DNA of 64,000 nucleotides from Streptomyces sp. PCS3-D2 (GCF_000612545.2 NZ_CP097800.1:7060001-7124000), one strand, 5' to 3'. Positions 34,624 through 44,164 are shown, counted from the first letter of the stretch. A program made the numbers and translations. Notes: a model not told the origin generated them from the sequence alone.

Positions 34624-37389
34624 GTGGCGGCGACGGGGCACGCTGACACAAGCGTCGGACACGGAGAACTGATCAAGGCGGTCGACCGCGCGCTGACGAA
34701 CCACGGCCGGGCGCTTCTGACCGGACCCGCCGGCGCGGGCAAGACCGAGGTCCTGCGTGCCGTCGCGGCCGCCGCCGGAGCCCGGCGCGAGAGCGTCCTC
34801 GCCCTCGCGCCGGAGGCCGCGGACCGATGGATACCCGAGGCCTCCGCCGCGGCCCTCCTCGCCTCCGTCCCCGCGGCCGCCCTGGAGCAGCTCTCCGGCC
34901 CCCAGCGCACCGCCATCGCCCTCCTGCGCCGCGAGGCCGACGCGCCCGGTGCCGGACGCGACCACGTCGCCCTGCGCCTGGCCGTCGTCGAGGTGCTCCG
35001 TACCCTCGCCGCCCGCCAGCCCGTCCTCCTCGTCATCGACAACGCCCAGTGGCTCGACGCCGAGAGCACCGACCTCCTCCGCTTCGCCCTGCGCCTCACC
35101 CCGCCCCGCGTACGGGTCCTGGCCGCCGAACGGGTCCAGGGCGGAGCCCCCCTCGGCGCACCCCTCTGGGGCCCCGGCGTCCCCGCCGTGCGCGTGCCCC
35201 CGCTCGGCGCCGACGAGGTCGCCGAACTCCTCCTGCGCCACGGCCTGCCCGCCCGGCTCGCCGGACGCATCCACCAGGCCAGCGGCGGCAACCCGCGCCT
35301 GGCCCTGGCCCTCGGCCACTCCCTCGCCGAAGCCGCCGAGGCCCGCGACGGCAGCGCCCACCACGCCGACCCCCTGCCCGTCTCCGGACAGGCGCGCGAG
35401 GTCGCCCGCGGTCTCCTCGCCGGCGCCCCCGCCCGGGCCCGCCGCACCCTGCTGCTCGCCGCTCTCGCCTCCCGCCCGACCGTCTCCCTGCTGCGACGGG
35501 CCGGCCGCCCCGACGCCGAGGCGGAGCTGGCCGAGGCGGAACGGGCCGCGCTGGTCAGGGTCGCGGAGGACGGCGCCGTCGAGTTCACCGCGGGAGCCCT
35601 GCCCACCGCGCTCGCCGCCGACGCGGGCTGGCCCGAACGTGCGGCCGGGCACGCCGCGCTGGCCGCCGCGGTCGACGACCCCGTCCAGGCCGTACGCCAC
35701 CGGGCGCTGGCCACCGACACACCCGATCGGGGGCTCGCCGCCGAGATCACCGAGGCCGCCGCGGTCTGCCGCAGCCGCGGCCAGCGGGCCCTCGCCGCCG
35801 AACTGGGCCTGCTCGCGGCCGAACGCACGCCGTTCGGACTGCCCGGCGAGGAACTGGCCCGCCTCGTCACCGCCGCCGAGGACGCCGGCTGGGCCGGCCG
35901 CGCCGACCTCGCGCGGCGCGCCACCCGGGCCGTCCTGGCCCGCGACGCCTCGCCCGCCGACCGGGTACGCGCCCGGCTCGCCGTGATCGACGCCGCGGGC
36001 CAGGCCCTCGGCACGCTCGACGAGACCTTCGCGTACGCCATGGACGAAGCCGCCGGGGACCCCGCCCTGCAGGCCGCCGTCCAACTGCGGATCGCCTGGA
36101 AGCACAACCTCAGCGACGGCGACCCCGTCCGCTCCCGCGACGCCGCCGCCGCGGCCGGCGCCCTCGCCGCGCAGGGCGGCGACCAGACCGCCGAGGCCAT
36201 GGCGCTGACCGTGCGGGCCCGCATGGGCCGCATCCTCGGGGACGCCGGAGCCGAGGAAATCCTCGACGAGGCCCTCGCCCTGCCCGCGCCCGAGGTGCCG
36301 CTCGGCATGCGCAACGCACCCCAGTACCTCGCCGTCCGGCACGCACTCTTCGACGACCGGCTCGCCGACGCCCGCCGCCAGCTGATGGTGCTGCTGCCGG
36401 CCGTCCGGCGGACCGGTTCGGCCGAGGACGTCTTCGAGGTGCTCCGCAGCCTCACCGAGGTGGAACTGCGCAGCGGCCGGTGCGAGGCCGCCTCGGCCCA
36501 CGCCCGCAGGGCCCTGGAACTGACCATCGAGGCGGGCCTCTCGCCCGGCCCCGCCTGGTACGTCGCTGCGACGGCCGAGACCATGGGCGGCAGTTTCGCG
36601 CGCGCCGAGAGTTACGCGCGACGCGGCATCCAGGCCTCCCAGGAGGAACAGGACCAGGTCTTCCTCTCCCGCGGGCTGCACGCCCTCGGGCTGATCGAAC
36701 TGGCCACGGGCGAAGCGGCGAAGGCCGTCGCCACCCTGCGCCGCGTCGCCGAACTGGAGGCCGCCCAGCAGGTGGTGGATCCCTCGATCCTGCGCTGGCA
36801 CGGTGAACTCGCCGAGGCGCTGATCGCCGCGGACGCACCCGGCGAAGCCGCCGACCTGATCGGTCCCGTCCGCACGGTCGCCCTCGGGCTCGGCCGCACC
36901 GGCGTCGTCGCCGCCCTCGACCGGGCCCGCGCTCTCTGCCTGTCCGCGCAGGGCGAGGCGGACGCCGCCGTCCGGCTCCTGGAGGAGACGGCGCAGCGCT
37001 TCGACGGGCTCCGACTGCCGCTGGAGCGGGGCCGTACGCTGCTGGCCCTCGCCCGGGTGGAGCGCCGCCGCCGACGGCGGGCGCCGGCCCGGGCGGCGCT
37101 CCGGTCCGCGGCCGAGGTGTTCGAGCGGGCCGGGGCCGCGCCCTGGACTGCGCTCGCCCGGGAACCGGCTCCGGGCGACGCGGCGGGATCTCCGGTCACC
37201 GCGGCCGCGACCCTGACCGAGGCCGAGAGCCGCCTGGCGCTCCTGGTCAGCCAGGGCGCGAGCAACCAGGAGGCCGCGGCGAAGCTGTTCCTCAGCGTCA
37301 AGACCGTCGAGTCCCGGCTGACCCGCATCTACCAGAAGCTGGATGTACGGTCACGGGCCCAGCTGGCCACCGCGCTGCGCACGCGGTGA
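34624..37389 (+). CDS. LuxR-family large ATP-binding regulator (LAL/MalT-like)
   Basis: A 921-residue regulator. The N-terminal STAND-type ATPase has Walker A GPAGAGKTE near residue 37 and Walker B LLVIDNAQWLD near 135. A long helical TPR-like middle follows. The LuxR HTH is at the C-terminus (about 860-921), with LTEAESRLALLVSQGASNQEAAAKLFLSVKTVESRL. GGAGG lies about 7 bases before the GTG start. LAL proteins often control secondary metabolite or sugar genes; the target here is unknown, the neighbours being a protease and a chitinase. Confidence 0.93.
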   Translation: MAATGHADTSVGHGELIKAVDRALTNHGRALLTGPAGAGKTEVLRAVAAAAGARRESVLALAPEAADRWIPEASAAALLASVPAAALEQLSGPQRTAIALLRREADAPGAGRDHVALRLAVVEVLRTLAARQPVLLVIDNAQWLDAESTDLLRFALRLTPPRVRVLAAERVQGGAPLGAPLWGPGVPAVRVPPLGADEVAELLLRHGLPARLAGRIHQASGGNPRLALALGHSLAEAAEARDGSAHHADPLPVSGQAREVARGLLAGAPARARRTLLLAALASRPTVSLLRRAGRPDAEAELAEAERAALVRVAEDGAVEFTAGALPTALAADAGWPERAAGHAALAAAVDDPVQAVRHRALATDTPDRGLAAEITEAAAVCRSRGQRALAAELGLLAAERTPFGLPGEELARLVTAAEDAGWAGRADLARRATRAVLARDASPADRVRARLAVIDAAGQALGTLDETFAYAMDEAAGDPALQAAVQLRIAWKHNLSDGDPVRSRDAAAAAGALAAQGGDQTAEAMALTVRARMGRILGDAGAEEILDEALALPAPEVPLGMRNAPQYLAVRHALFDDRLADARRQLMVLLPAVRRTGSAEDVFEVLRSLTEVELRSGRCEAASAHARRALELTIEAGLSPGPAWYVAATAETMGGSFARAESYARRGIQASQEEQDQVFLSRGLHALGLIELATGEAAKAVATLRRVAELEAAQQVVDPSILRWHGELAEALIAADAPGEAADLIGPVRTVALGLGRTGVVAALDRARALCLSAQGEADAAVRLLEETAQRFDGLRLPLERGRTLLALARVERRRRRRAPARAALRSAAEVFERAGAAPWTALAREPAPGDAAGSPVTAAATLTEAESRLALLVSQGASNQEAAAKLFLSVKTVESRLTRIYQKLDVRSRAQLATALRTR

Positions 37390-37405
37390 CCGCACGCACC
37401 CCGCG

Positions 37406-38323
37406 TCAGCAGCTCAGGTTGGCGCCCGGGGTGACGCCCAGCAGCTGGGTGAAGCTCTGGTACTTGGAGATCCGGCTCTGGACCTGGGCGGGGTTGCCGC
37501 CGTTGCATTCCAGGGCGCCGTTGATGGAGCGGATGGTCTCGCCGAAGCCCGCGCCGCCCACCATGGCGGCGTGAGCGGTCATCGTTCCCGGCCCGTTCTG
37601 CGTGTTCCAGTACCAGAGCGCCGTCTTCATGGCGACGGCCGGATCCTGCTCCACGAGGTAGGGGTTGGCCAGGAGGTTGATGCCGAGGGCGTCACCGGCT
37701 GCCTTGTAGTTGAAGTTCCAGCTGAGCTGGATGGGCCCGCGGCCGTAGTAGGCGGCCTGTCCGGCCGGACAGCCGTACGGCTGCGTCGCGTCGCAGTAGT
37801 GCGGGTAATTGGCGGTGTTCTGCTCCACGATGTGCACGAGGCCGCCGGTCTCGTGCGAAACGTTCGCGAGGAAGGCGGCGGCCTCGCGGCGTTTGACCGT
37901 GTCGTCGCCGGTCCTGGCGAAGCCGGGATAGGCGGACAGCGCCGCGACCAGGCCGTTGTAGGTGTAGAAGGGATTGCGGTTCGGGAACATCTGGTGGAAC
38001 TGGGCCTCGGAGACGACGAATCCGGACGGGTCCGGGTCGGGGTCCGGGTCCTGGCCGCCCCCGCCGCAGGTGCCCTGGTCCGCCCACACGCCCCACTGGC
38101 CGGTGGTGCCGGGCGTCTCGCCCTGGGTCCACCACTTGGCCTGCCAGTTACGACCGCCGTACGAGGCGCTCATGCCGTTGGTGTAGACGGCCGAGGAGGC
38201 CCACGGGGAGGCGCAGGGGGCCGCCGCGGCGGCGGGGGAGGACGGAAGGGCGATGGCGAGACCGGCCGTGACGGCCGCGGCGGCGACCAGGCTGAGGGCG
38301 CGGCGGCGAAGCGCACGTATCAC
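37406..38323 (-). CDS. Secreted GH19 chitinase with carbohydrate-binding domain
   Basis: A 305-residue enzyme. Signal peptide about 1-35; a chitin-binding domain (about 36-88) with WQAKWWTQGETPG; an Asp-Pro linker (DPDPDPDP); then GH19 catalytic domain. The catalytic Glu is in SHETGG near 156 and the substrate loop is GRGPIQLSWNFNY near 194. It hydrolyses chitin to oligomers outside the cell. Two DasR-type sites precede it, so GlcNAc-responsive control is expected. It converges with the LuxR gene. Confidence 0.96.
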   Translation of the reverse strand: MIRALRRRALSLVAAAAVTAGLAIALPSSPAAAAAPCASPWASSAVYTNGMSASYGGRNWQAKWWTQGETPGTTGQWGVWADQGTCGGGGQDPDPDPDPSGFVVSEAQFHQMFPNRNPFYTYNGLVAALSAYPGFARTGDDTVKRREAAAFLANVSHETGGLVHIVEQNTANYPHYCDATQPYGCPAGQAAYYGRGPIQLSWNFNYKAAGDALGINLLANPYLVEQDPAVAMKTALWYWNTQNGPGTMTAHAAMVGGAGFGETIRSINGALECNGGNPAQVQSRISKYQSFTQLLGVTPGANLSC

Positions 38324-38384
38324 GTAACTGCTCCTTCAGTGGGGGGACTTGCCGTGGGGGGCAACAGCGCCCACTGAAACGGAA

Positions 38385-38412
38385 TGGTCTGAACCTGTCA
38401 AGGTCTAGACCA
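38385..38412. promoter_or_regulatory. Two DasR-responsive (dre-like) elements before the chitinase
   Basis: TGGTCTGAACCT (38385-38396) and AGGTCTAGACCA (38401-38412) resemble the dre core TGGTCTAGACCA, and also the chitinase direct repeat known from Streptomyces. Read toward the gene they form TGGTCTAGACCT then AGGTTCAGACCA. DasR is a GntR repressor released by glucosamine-6-phosphate. Confidence 0.82.
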
Positions 38413-38418
38413 AAAGGG

Positions 38419-38453
38419 GCGCCGGTGTCACGCGTGTCGCGTGACACCGGCGC
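38419..38453 (-). terminator. Rho-independent terminator of the rodlin gene
   Basis: A perfect 15-bp stem GCGCCGGTGTCACGC with a 5-base loop lies 12 bases after the rodlin stop and runs into CCCCTTTT on the minus strand. It directly abuts the dre sites, insulating the chitinase promoter. Confidence 0.85.
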
Positions 38454-38464
38454 GGAAGACTCGA

Positions 38465-38875
38465 TCAGCTGCCGGCGGAGAGGTTGCCGGACAGGACCGG
38501 GATGTTGCTGGCGATGTGCGAGAGGGACTCGTCGCCCTTGGCCTGGGTGGAGTTCTCCGCGCACTGCTGGTTCTGCGGGTTGGACAGGACGTTGACGTCC
38601 TGGACGCCGACGTTGGCGAGGACCGCGACCAGGGACTGGGCGTTGACCTTGGCCGGCAGGCCGACGCAGAGCTTGTTGAGGGAGCCCTGGATCGGGGCGA
38701 GCTGCGGGCTCTGGTTCCCGCGGGTCTCCGCGTTGCCGTAGATCTGCGCCGAGTCGTTGCCGTTCACGGTGCTGACGCCGTTGTCGTTGCCGATCGCCAT
38801 CGCGGGCGAGGCGGCGGCGCCCGCGCCGAGCACGGCGGCGGTGGCGGCGGCGGTGGCCATGAACTTCTTGAGCAT
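38465..38875 (-). CDS. Rodlin, surface fibre protein
   Basis: A 136-residue secreted protein of the rodlin family. Signal peptide about 1-27 (ending PAMA) and mature start IGNDNGVSTVNGND. Typical elements: SPQLAPIQGSLNKLCVG and QDVNVLSNPQNQQCAENSTQAKGDESLSHI, with the two conserved cysteines. Rodlins align chaplin fibrils into the rodlet layer of aerial hyphae and spores. Usually two diverging rodlin genes (rdlA, rdlB) occur; only one is here. GAAGGA precedes the ATG. Confidence 0.93.
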   Translation of the reverse strand: MLKKFMATAAATAAVLGAGAAASPAMAIGNDNGVSTVNGNDSAQIYGNAETRGNQSPQLAPIQGSLNKLCVGLPAKVNAQSLVAVLANVGVQDVNVLSNPQNQQCAENSTQAKGDESLSHIASNIPVLSGNLSAGS

Positions 38876-39001
38876 CTGGGGGATCCTTCGGTCGCGCTGT
38901 CGCATCGGATGGCTGCCCACGGCGGGGCGCGCTGATCAACTGCTGACGGCGCCCGGGGTTATGCCCCGTCACCCGAGTGGCCCAACGGACCGTCGGACCG
39001 G

Positions 39002-39033
39002 CCGGGCCCCGCCGCGGTGGCGGCGGGGCCCGG
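39002..39033. terminator. Hairpin terminator after the DUF5302 gene
   Basis: A perfect 14-bp stem (CCGGGCCCCGCCGC with its complement, loop GGTG) 19 bases beyond the stop of the minus-strand gene. Confidence 0.7.
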
Positions 39034-39051
39034 ATCCCGGAGTGGGGAGGG

Positions 39052-39243
39052 TCAGCCGCTCTTGCGGCGGACCTTCTTGGTCTTGCCGCTCGCGGCGCTG
39101 CTGGAGCCCTGTACCTTGGCCCGGTTCTGGTGCGCCTGCTGGGAGTGGGCCTTCGCGGCGTTGCGCTCCAGGGCCTCCCGGAACCGGCGCTTGGCCGCTT
39201 CGGCCGGGGACTCGTCCTGCGGGATGCCTGCTTCGTCAGCCAT
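39052..39243 (-). CDS. DUF5302 small protein
   Basis: A 63-residue hydrophilic protein: ADEAGIPQDESPAEAAKRRFREALERN at the N-terminus (one amphipathic helix) and a basic C-terminus GKTKKVRRKSG. This is the pattern of the actinobacterial DUF5302 family; function unknown. AGGAGG lies 5 bases before the ATG. Confidence 0.85.
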   Translation of the reverse strand: MADEAGIPQDESPAEAAKRRFREALERNAAKAHSQQAHQNRAKVQGSSSAASGKTKKVRRKSG

Positions 39244-39460
39244 TCGTCCTCCTGGAGTGATCAAGCGGCCCCAGTCTGTCAGTCGCCGTACCTGCTGACC
39301 AGCGAGTTCCTGGATGCCCCAAGGGTGCCTTGGGGAGGTTATAAGTTTGAGTTATGGGGGCATAAACCGGCACCGGGTGCCGGGTTAGGTTTACCTTCAT
39401 TTAGGGTTCCCTTTGATCCGACGTGATCCAACCTGCCGTCGCTCGAAGGGAACCTCTGCC

Positions 39461-40822
39461 ATGCCTCGCCCTCTGCGGGTAGCAATCGTCGGTGCCGGCC
39501 CGGCCGGCATCTATGCCGCCGACGCGCTGCTGAAGTCCGAGGCCGCCGTTGATCCCGGTGTGTCCATAGACCTCTTCGAGCGCATGCCCGCGCCCTTCGG
39601 CCTGATCCGCTACGGCGTCGCTCCCGACCACCCGCGGATCAAGGGCATCATCACGGCCCTGCACCAGGTGCTCGACAAGCCGCAGGTCCGCCTCTTCGGC
39701 AACGTCGACTACCCCGGCGACATCAGCCTCGACGAGCTGCGCTCCTTCTACGACGCCGTGATCTTCTCCACGGGCGCCACGGCCGACCGCGCGCTCTCCG
39801 TCCCCGGTGTCGACCTCGACGGCTCCTACGGCGCGGCCGACTTCGTCTCCTGGTACGACGGCCACCCGGACGTGCCGCGGACCTGGCCGCTCGATGCCGA
39901 GAAGGTCGCCGTGCTCGGCGTCGGCAACGTCGCCCTGGACGTCGCGCGCATCCTCGCCAAGACCGCCGACGAACTGCTGCCCACCGAGATCCCGGTCAAT
40001 GTCTACGACGGCCTCAAGGCCAACAAGGCCGTGGAGGTGCACGTCTTCGGCCGCCGCGGCCCGGCCCAGGCCAAGTTCAGTCCGATGGAGCTGCGCGAGC
40101 TGGACCACTCGCCCCACATCGAGGTGATCGTCAACCCCGAGGACATCGACTACGACGAGGGCTCGATCGCCGAGCGGCGCGGGAACAAGCAGACCGACAT
40201 GGTCGCCAAGACCCTGGAGAACTGGGCGATCCGCGACATCGGCGACCGGCCGCACAAGCTCTTCCTGCACTTCTTCGAGTCGCCCTCGGAGATCCTCGGC
40301 GAGGACGGCAGGGTCGTCGGTCTGCGGACCGAGCGCACCGAACTGGACGGCACCGGGAACGTCAGGGGAACCGGCCGGTTCACCGACTGGGACGTCCAGT
40401 CCGTCTACCGCGCGGTCGGCTACCTCTCGGACGAACTGCCCAAGCTTCCCTGGGACGTCGAGTCCGGCACCGTCCCGGACGAGGGCGGCCGTGTGATCGA
40501 CGCCGGCGGCCACATGCAGTCGACATACGTGACCGGCTGGATCCGCCGCGGCCCGATCGGCCTGATCGGCCACACCAAGGGCGACGCCAACGAGACCGTC
40601 GCCAACCTGCTCGCCGACCACGCCGAGGGCCGCCTGGGCGCGCCGTCGTCCCCGGAGGCGGAAGCCGTCGAGTCCTTCCTCGCCGAGCGCGGCGTGCGCT
40701 ACACCACGTGGGAGGGCTGGTACCGGCTGGACGCGGCGGAGAAGGCCCTCGGTGAGCCCCAGGGCCGTGCGCGCGTGAAGATCGTGGAACGCGAGGAGAT
40801 GCTCGACGCGAGCGGCGCCTGA
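39461..40822 (+). CDS. fprA: Ferredoxin-NADP+ reductase (adrenodoxin-reductase type)
   Basis: A 453-residue flavoprotein. The FAD motif GAGPAGIYAAD is at residues 11-21, PFGLIRYGVAPDHP near 45, and the NADP motif GVGNVALDVARIL near 156. The C-terminal FAD contact TGWIRRGPIGLIGHTKGDA is near 352. It moves electrons between NADPH and ferredoxins, for example for cytochrome P450s. GAAGGGAAC precedes the ATG. The upstream 130 bases are unusually AT-rich for the window and hold the promoter. Confidence 0.95.
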   Translation: MPRPLRVAIVGAGPAGIYAADALLKSEAAVDPGVSIDLFERMPAPFGLIRYGVAPDHPRIKGIITALHQVLDKPQVRLFGNVDYPGDISLDELRSFYDAVIFSTGATADRALSVPGVDLDGSYGAADFVSWYDGHPDVPRTWPLDAEKVAVLGVGNVALDVARILAKTADELLPTEIPVNVYDGLKANKAVEVHVFGRRGPAQAKFSPMELRELDHSPHIEVIVNPEDIDYDEGSIAERRGNKQTDMVAKTLENWAIRDIGDRPHKLFLHFFESPSEILGEDGRVVGLRTERTELDGTGNVRGTGRFTDWDVQSVYRAVGYLSDELPKLPWDVESGTVPDEGGRVIDAGGHMQSTYVTGWIRRGPIGLIGHTKGDANETVANLLADHAEGRLGAPSSPEAEAVESFLAERGVRYTTWEGWYRLDAAEKALGEPQGRARVKIVEREEMLDASGA

Positions 40823-40992
40823 TCGCTGCGGGCCGGGACCGGACGGGCCCGGCCCGTCCGTGCGAGCGGTGGCGGAGGGGAGGCCCGCCGCCGTCCCCCG
40901 TACGGGGGACGATCGCGCCGGAACGGAATTGTGGGCCGTGCAAGGGAGTTGGACACGAGCAGGACTCTGACCCCGCAGGCACTGGAGAGCTC

Positions 40993-41655
40993 ATGAAGAT
41001 CGGCATCATCGGCGCGGGCAACATCGGGGGCAACCTCACCCGCCGCCTCACCGCCCTCGGGCACGAGGTCGCGGTCGCCAACTCGCGGGGGCCCGAAACC
41101 CTCACCGCCCTCGCGCAGGAGACCGGCGCCACCCCCGTCACCGTGGCCGAGGCGGCGCAGGGTGCCGAGGTCGTCGTCGTCACCATCCCGTTCAAGAACG
41201 TGCCCGACCTGCCGGCAGGCGTCTTCGACGGCGCCGCTCCGGGCCTCGTGGTCATCGACACCGGAAACTACTACCCCCGGCAGCGCGACGGCCGGATCGC
41301 CGGCGTGGAGGACGAGGGACTGACCGAGAGCCGCTGGACCGAGCGGCAGCTCGGACGCCCCGTGATCAAGGCCTTCAACGGCACCTACGCCCAGGACCTC
41401 CTCGACCGGCACCGCCCGGCCGGTGCCGCGGACCGGATCGCGCTGCCCGTCGCGGGCGACGACGAGGCGGCGAAGAAGACCGTACGCGACCTCATCGAGG
41501 AGCTCGGCTTCGACACGGTCGACTCGGGCGGCCTCGACGACTCCTGGCGGCAGCAGCCCGACACCCCCGTCTACGGACTCCGGGAGGGCGTCGAAGGGGT
41601 CTCCCGGGCCCTCGCCGAGGCCTCCCCGGTACGCCCGGCGGCCTTCCGCGGCTGA
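40993..41655 (+). CDS. NADP-dependent F420 reductase-type oxidoreductase
   Basis: A 220-residue protein with an N-terminal Rossmann motif GAGNIGGNLTRRL (residues 7-19), VANSRGPETL after beta-2 (the Ser-Arg supports NADP), and KAFNGTYAQDL near 120. It belongs to the NADPH:F420 oxidoreductase/NAD-binding 2 group; the exact substrate is uncertain. GGAGAG lies before the ATG. Confidence 0.88.
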   Translation: MKIGIIGAGNIGGNLTRRLTALGHEVAVANSRGPETLTALAQETGATPVTVAEAAQGAEVVVVTIPFKNVPDLPAGVFDGAAPGLVVIDTGNYYPRQRDGRIAGVEDEGLTESRWTERQLGRPVIKAFNGTYAQDLLDRHRPAGAADRIALPVAGDDEAAKKTVRDLIEELGFDTVDSGGLDDSWRQQPDTPVYGLREGVEGVSRALAEASPVRPAAFRG

Positions 41656-41898
41656 GGGACGGCGGACCGCGGCCGGTAGGCGGCCGGCCGGTGGCAGCGG
41701 CCCTGTCCGGGCAACGGGACGGTGTCGGCCCCGCACCGGCTGCCGCAGAGCCCGTCCACGCTGACGCCTCTCGGAGGGCGGTCCGGCAGTGGGGGACACC
41801 GGCGGGCGGCGGGTCCGGAACGGGTCTGCGGGGCCTGCCCGGACCGCAGGGCGGCCGACCCGTGCGGGCCCCGTGGGCGGAAGCGGACCCGTAGGGGC

Positions 41899-42417
41899 TC
41901 AGGACGTCCGGCCCCGCTCCAGCACCCCGCGGACGAAGGCCGCCTGGCCCGCGTGCTGGAGGTCGTCGGCGAGCACGCTGACCAGGCGGACTCCGAGGGT
42001 GACCGGCGGGTCCCAGCGCTCGTCGACCACCCGGTCCAGGTCGGCGGCCGCGAGCCCCCGGACGAAGCCCAGGGTCTGCTCGTGCACCGCGTCGAAGTAG
42101 CCCAGCAGGAGCTCTCCCGCATCCACCCTCACGGTGCCCGCCTGCCGCGCGGAATGGGCGTAGCCGGTGGATTCGGTGGGCAGCCGCAGGGCGAACCGGT
42201 CCGCCCAGCCCCCGGCCTCCCACACCTGCTCCAGGCCTGCCGCGGCCGCGATGTGGTCGTCCTGGATCCGGGTCAGGTGCCAGACCAGCCAGGTGACGGA
42301 GTTCGCGGCCGGGTCGACGCGGGCGTTCAACAGGTCCGCGGGCGCGCCGTCCACGGCCTCGTACACGGCCTCCCGGATCCGGCCGAACCCGTCCGCGATG
42401 ACGTCCGTAGCCTTCAT
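41899..42417 (-). CDS. DinB/DUF664 family protein (mycothiol-dependent enzyme fold)
   Basis: A 172-residue four-helix protein. The three metal-binding histidines fit WHLTRIQDDH (about residues 47-56) and DDLQHAGQA near 150. In actinobacteria this fold carries mycothiol-dependent maleylpyruvate isomerases and thiol transferases; the substrate here is unknown. The ATG at 42417 follows GGTGGGT. Confidence 0.85.
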   Translation of the reverse strand: MKATDVIADGFGRIREAVYEAVDGAPADLLNARVDPAANSVTWLVWHLTRIQDDHIAAAAGLEQVWEAGGWADRFALRLPTESTGYAHSARQAGTVRVDAGELLLGYFDAVHEQTLGFVRGLAAADLDRVVDERWDPPVTLGVRLVSVLADDLQHAGQAAFVRGVLERGRTS

Positions 42418-42496
42418 GCACCCACCATGCAAGGCCCGGCGGCCCACCCGGTGCGAACGACACGCGGGGGCGGGGCGCCGGGCCGGCGGTCCCGGG

Positions 42497-44011
42497 TCAG
42501 CCGACGGCGTCGGCCTGTGCGGGCTCGGCGGTCCGGCCCGGTCCGGCCTCGGCCGGCCGCGCGGCAGCCGGTGCGGCGGGCCGGTGGCCAGCGTGCAGGC
42601 CGAACCGGCCGATCAGCCCGACCAGGGCGAAGGCCGCGGCGCCGATCCCGAAGGTCAGGGTGAACCCGGACTCGGCGGGCAGCGGGGGCACCCCCGCGGG
42701 CAGGTGCTCGATGGTGTTGGACGCGAGGATCGTGGTGACGACGGCACTGCCGATCGCGCTGCCCGTCGAGCGGGAGATCGAGTTGATGCCGTTGGCGATG
42801 CCGCTCTGGTGCGGCGGGACGCTGGACATGATCACAGCTGGCATGGCGGCGTACCCGAAGCTGACGGCCGCACCGACGACCAGACCGGAGCCGATCACCG
42901 AGAACGCGTGGCCGTGGTCGACGGCGAGCCAGCCGAAGCCGGCCGTGCCCAGCAGGGCGGCCATGCCCAGTGCCGTGCGCGGACCGCGATGGCGCACGAT
43001 CCGGCCGCCGATGGGCGAGGCCAGCAGCGAGACGATCGCGCTGGGCAGCAGGAACTGCACGGAGGCGCGCAGGATCGAAGCGTCGAAGCCGTAGCCGGTG
43101 AGCGCCTCGGGCATCTGCACGAGGTACGAGACGCCGAGGAAGCTCGCGAACATGCCGAAGCCGACGAGGAGGCCGGCCAGGTTGGCCATCAGGACCGGGC
43201 GGTGCGCGAACATCTTCATGTCGACCAGGGGCTCGAGGACCTTGAGCTCGGTCACCACCCACACGGCGGCCATCACGGCGGCGCCGGTGAAGCTGCCCAG
43301 CGTACGGCCGGAGGTCCAGCCCCACTCATGGCCCTGCGAGATCGCCAGCAGGAGCAGCAGCAGCGCGGTACCGAGGGTCAGGGCGCCGAGCACATCGGTG
43401 CGCCCCCCGGATCCGGTGCGGGTGCGGGGGACCAGCAGGACCACCGCGAGCAGGGCGAGCACCGCGAGGCCGGTCGCCATCCAGAAGGCGTTGCGGTAGT
43501 CCGCGTCGGGGCCGGAGGTGAGCAGGCCGGTGGCGACGAGCGCGAGGCCGCTGCCGAACGCGAGCGTGCCGCTGACCAGAGCCATCGCGCCGGGCAGCTT
43601 CTGCGGGCGGACCTCTTCGCGCAGCACCGAGAGCGCCAGCGGGAAGATCGCGGTGGCGGCGCCCTGCAGGACGCGGCCCAGGATCAGCAGCGGGAGCGAA
43701 GGGGCCAGCGCCGTGAGGACGGAGCCGGCGACCATCACGCCGAGGACGGCCACCAGGGTGGGCTTCTTTCCGTGCTGGTCTCCGAACCGGCCGAGGAGCG
43801 GTGTGAAGACCGCCGCGGACAGCAGAGTGGCGGTGGTCACCCAGCTCACGTCGGCGGTCGAGGAGCCGAGGTCGTCGCGGATGAGGCCGAGGATCGGGAC
43901 CGGCAGGGTCTGCATCATCGACACGACCATCGCGGCGAGGCTCAGGGCGAAGACGACGGCCGTCTCGTGGCGCTGCCGGGAGGCTGCCGCGGCCGGGGAG
44001 GGGGTGCTCAT
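42497..44011 (-). CDS. DHA2-family MFS multidrug efflux pump
   Basis: A 504-residue permease with about 14 helices. Motif A is LLGRFGDQHGKKPTL near residue 75 and motif C-like GSGLALVATGLL near 154. EmrB/QacA-type pumps export drugs with proton antiport. It is divergent from a MarR gene across 153 AT-richer bases with a 13-bp perfect operator dyad, the classic repressor-pump arrangement. GAAGGT precedes the ATG. Confidence 0.93.
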   Translation of the reverse strand: MSTPSPAAAASRQRHETAVVFALSLAAMVVSMMQTLPVPILGLIRDDLGSSTADVSWVTTATLLSAAVFTPLLGRFGDQHGKKPTLVAVLGVMVAGSVLTALAPSLPLLILGRVLQGAATAIFPLALSVLREEVRPQKLPGAMALVSGTLAFGSGLALVATGLLTSGPDADYRNAFWMATGLAVLALLAVVLLVPRTRTGSGGRTDVLGALTLGTALLLLLLAISQGHEWGWTSGRTLGSFTGAAVMAAVWVVTELKVLEPLVDMKMFAHRPVLMANLAGLLVGFGMFASFLGVSYLVQMPEALTGYGFDASILRASVQFLLPSAIVSLLASPIGGRIVRHRGPRTALGMAALLGTAGFGWLAVDHGHAFSVIGSGLVVGAAVSFGYAAMPAVIMSSVPPHQSGIANGINSISRSTGSAIGSAVVTTILASNTIEHLPAGVPPLPAESGFTLTFGIGAAAFALVGLIGRFGLHAGHRPAAPAAARPAEAGPGRTAEPAQADAVG

Positions 44012-44066
44012 GGCTGGGGGGACCTTCTTCGTGTTTCGGAGCTGAGGAGCTTCGGAACCCAGATGT

Positions 44067-44079
44067 TTGATGTCATCAA
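44067..44079. promoter_or_regulatory. MarR-type operator between pump and regulator
   Basis: TTGATGTCATCAA is a perfect 13-bp dyad around a central T. A weaker TCAA...TTGA pair follows at 44118-44133. Both lie in the divergent promoter region. Confidence 0.65.
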
Positions 44080-44164
44080 GTAACGCGATCGAAGGTAGAG
44101 CTCGATATTTCAGGTAGTCAAGTAAACAATTGATAATGTGAAGCAACCTGGGTAGGCTCCTCGC

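Noticed and set aside
39380-39400. Iron box (DmdR/IdeR) before fprA
   Set aside because: Only AGGTTTACCT is symmetric; the 19-bp TTAGGTTAGGCTAACCTAA consensus is not reached.
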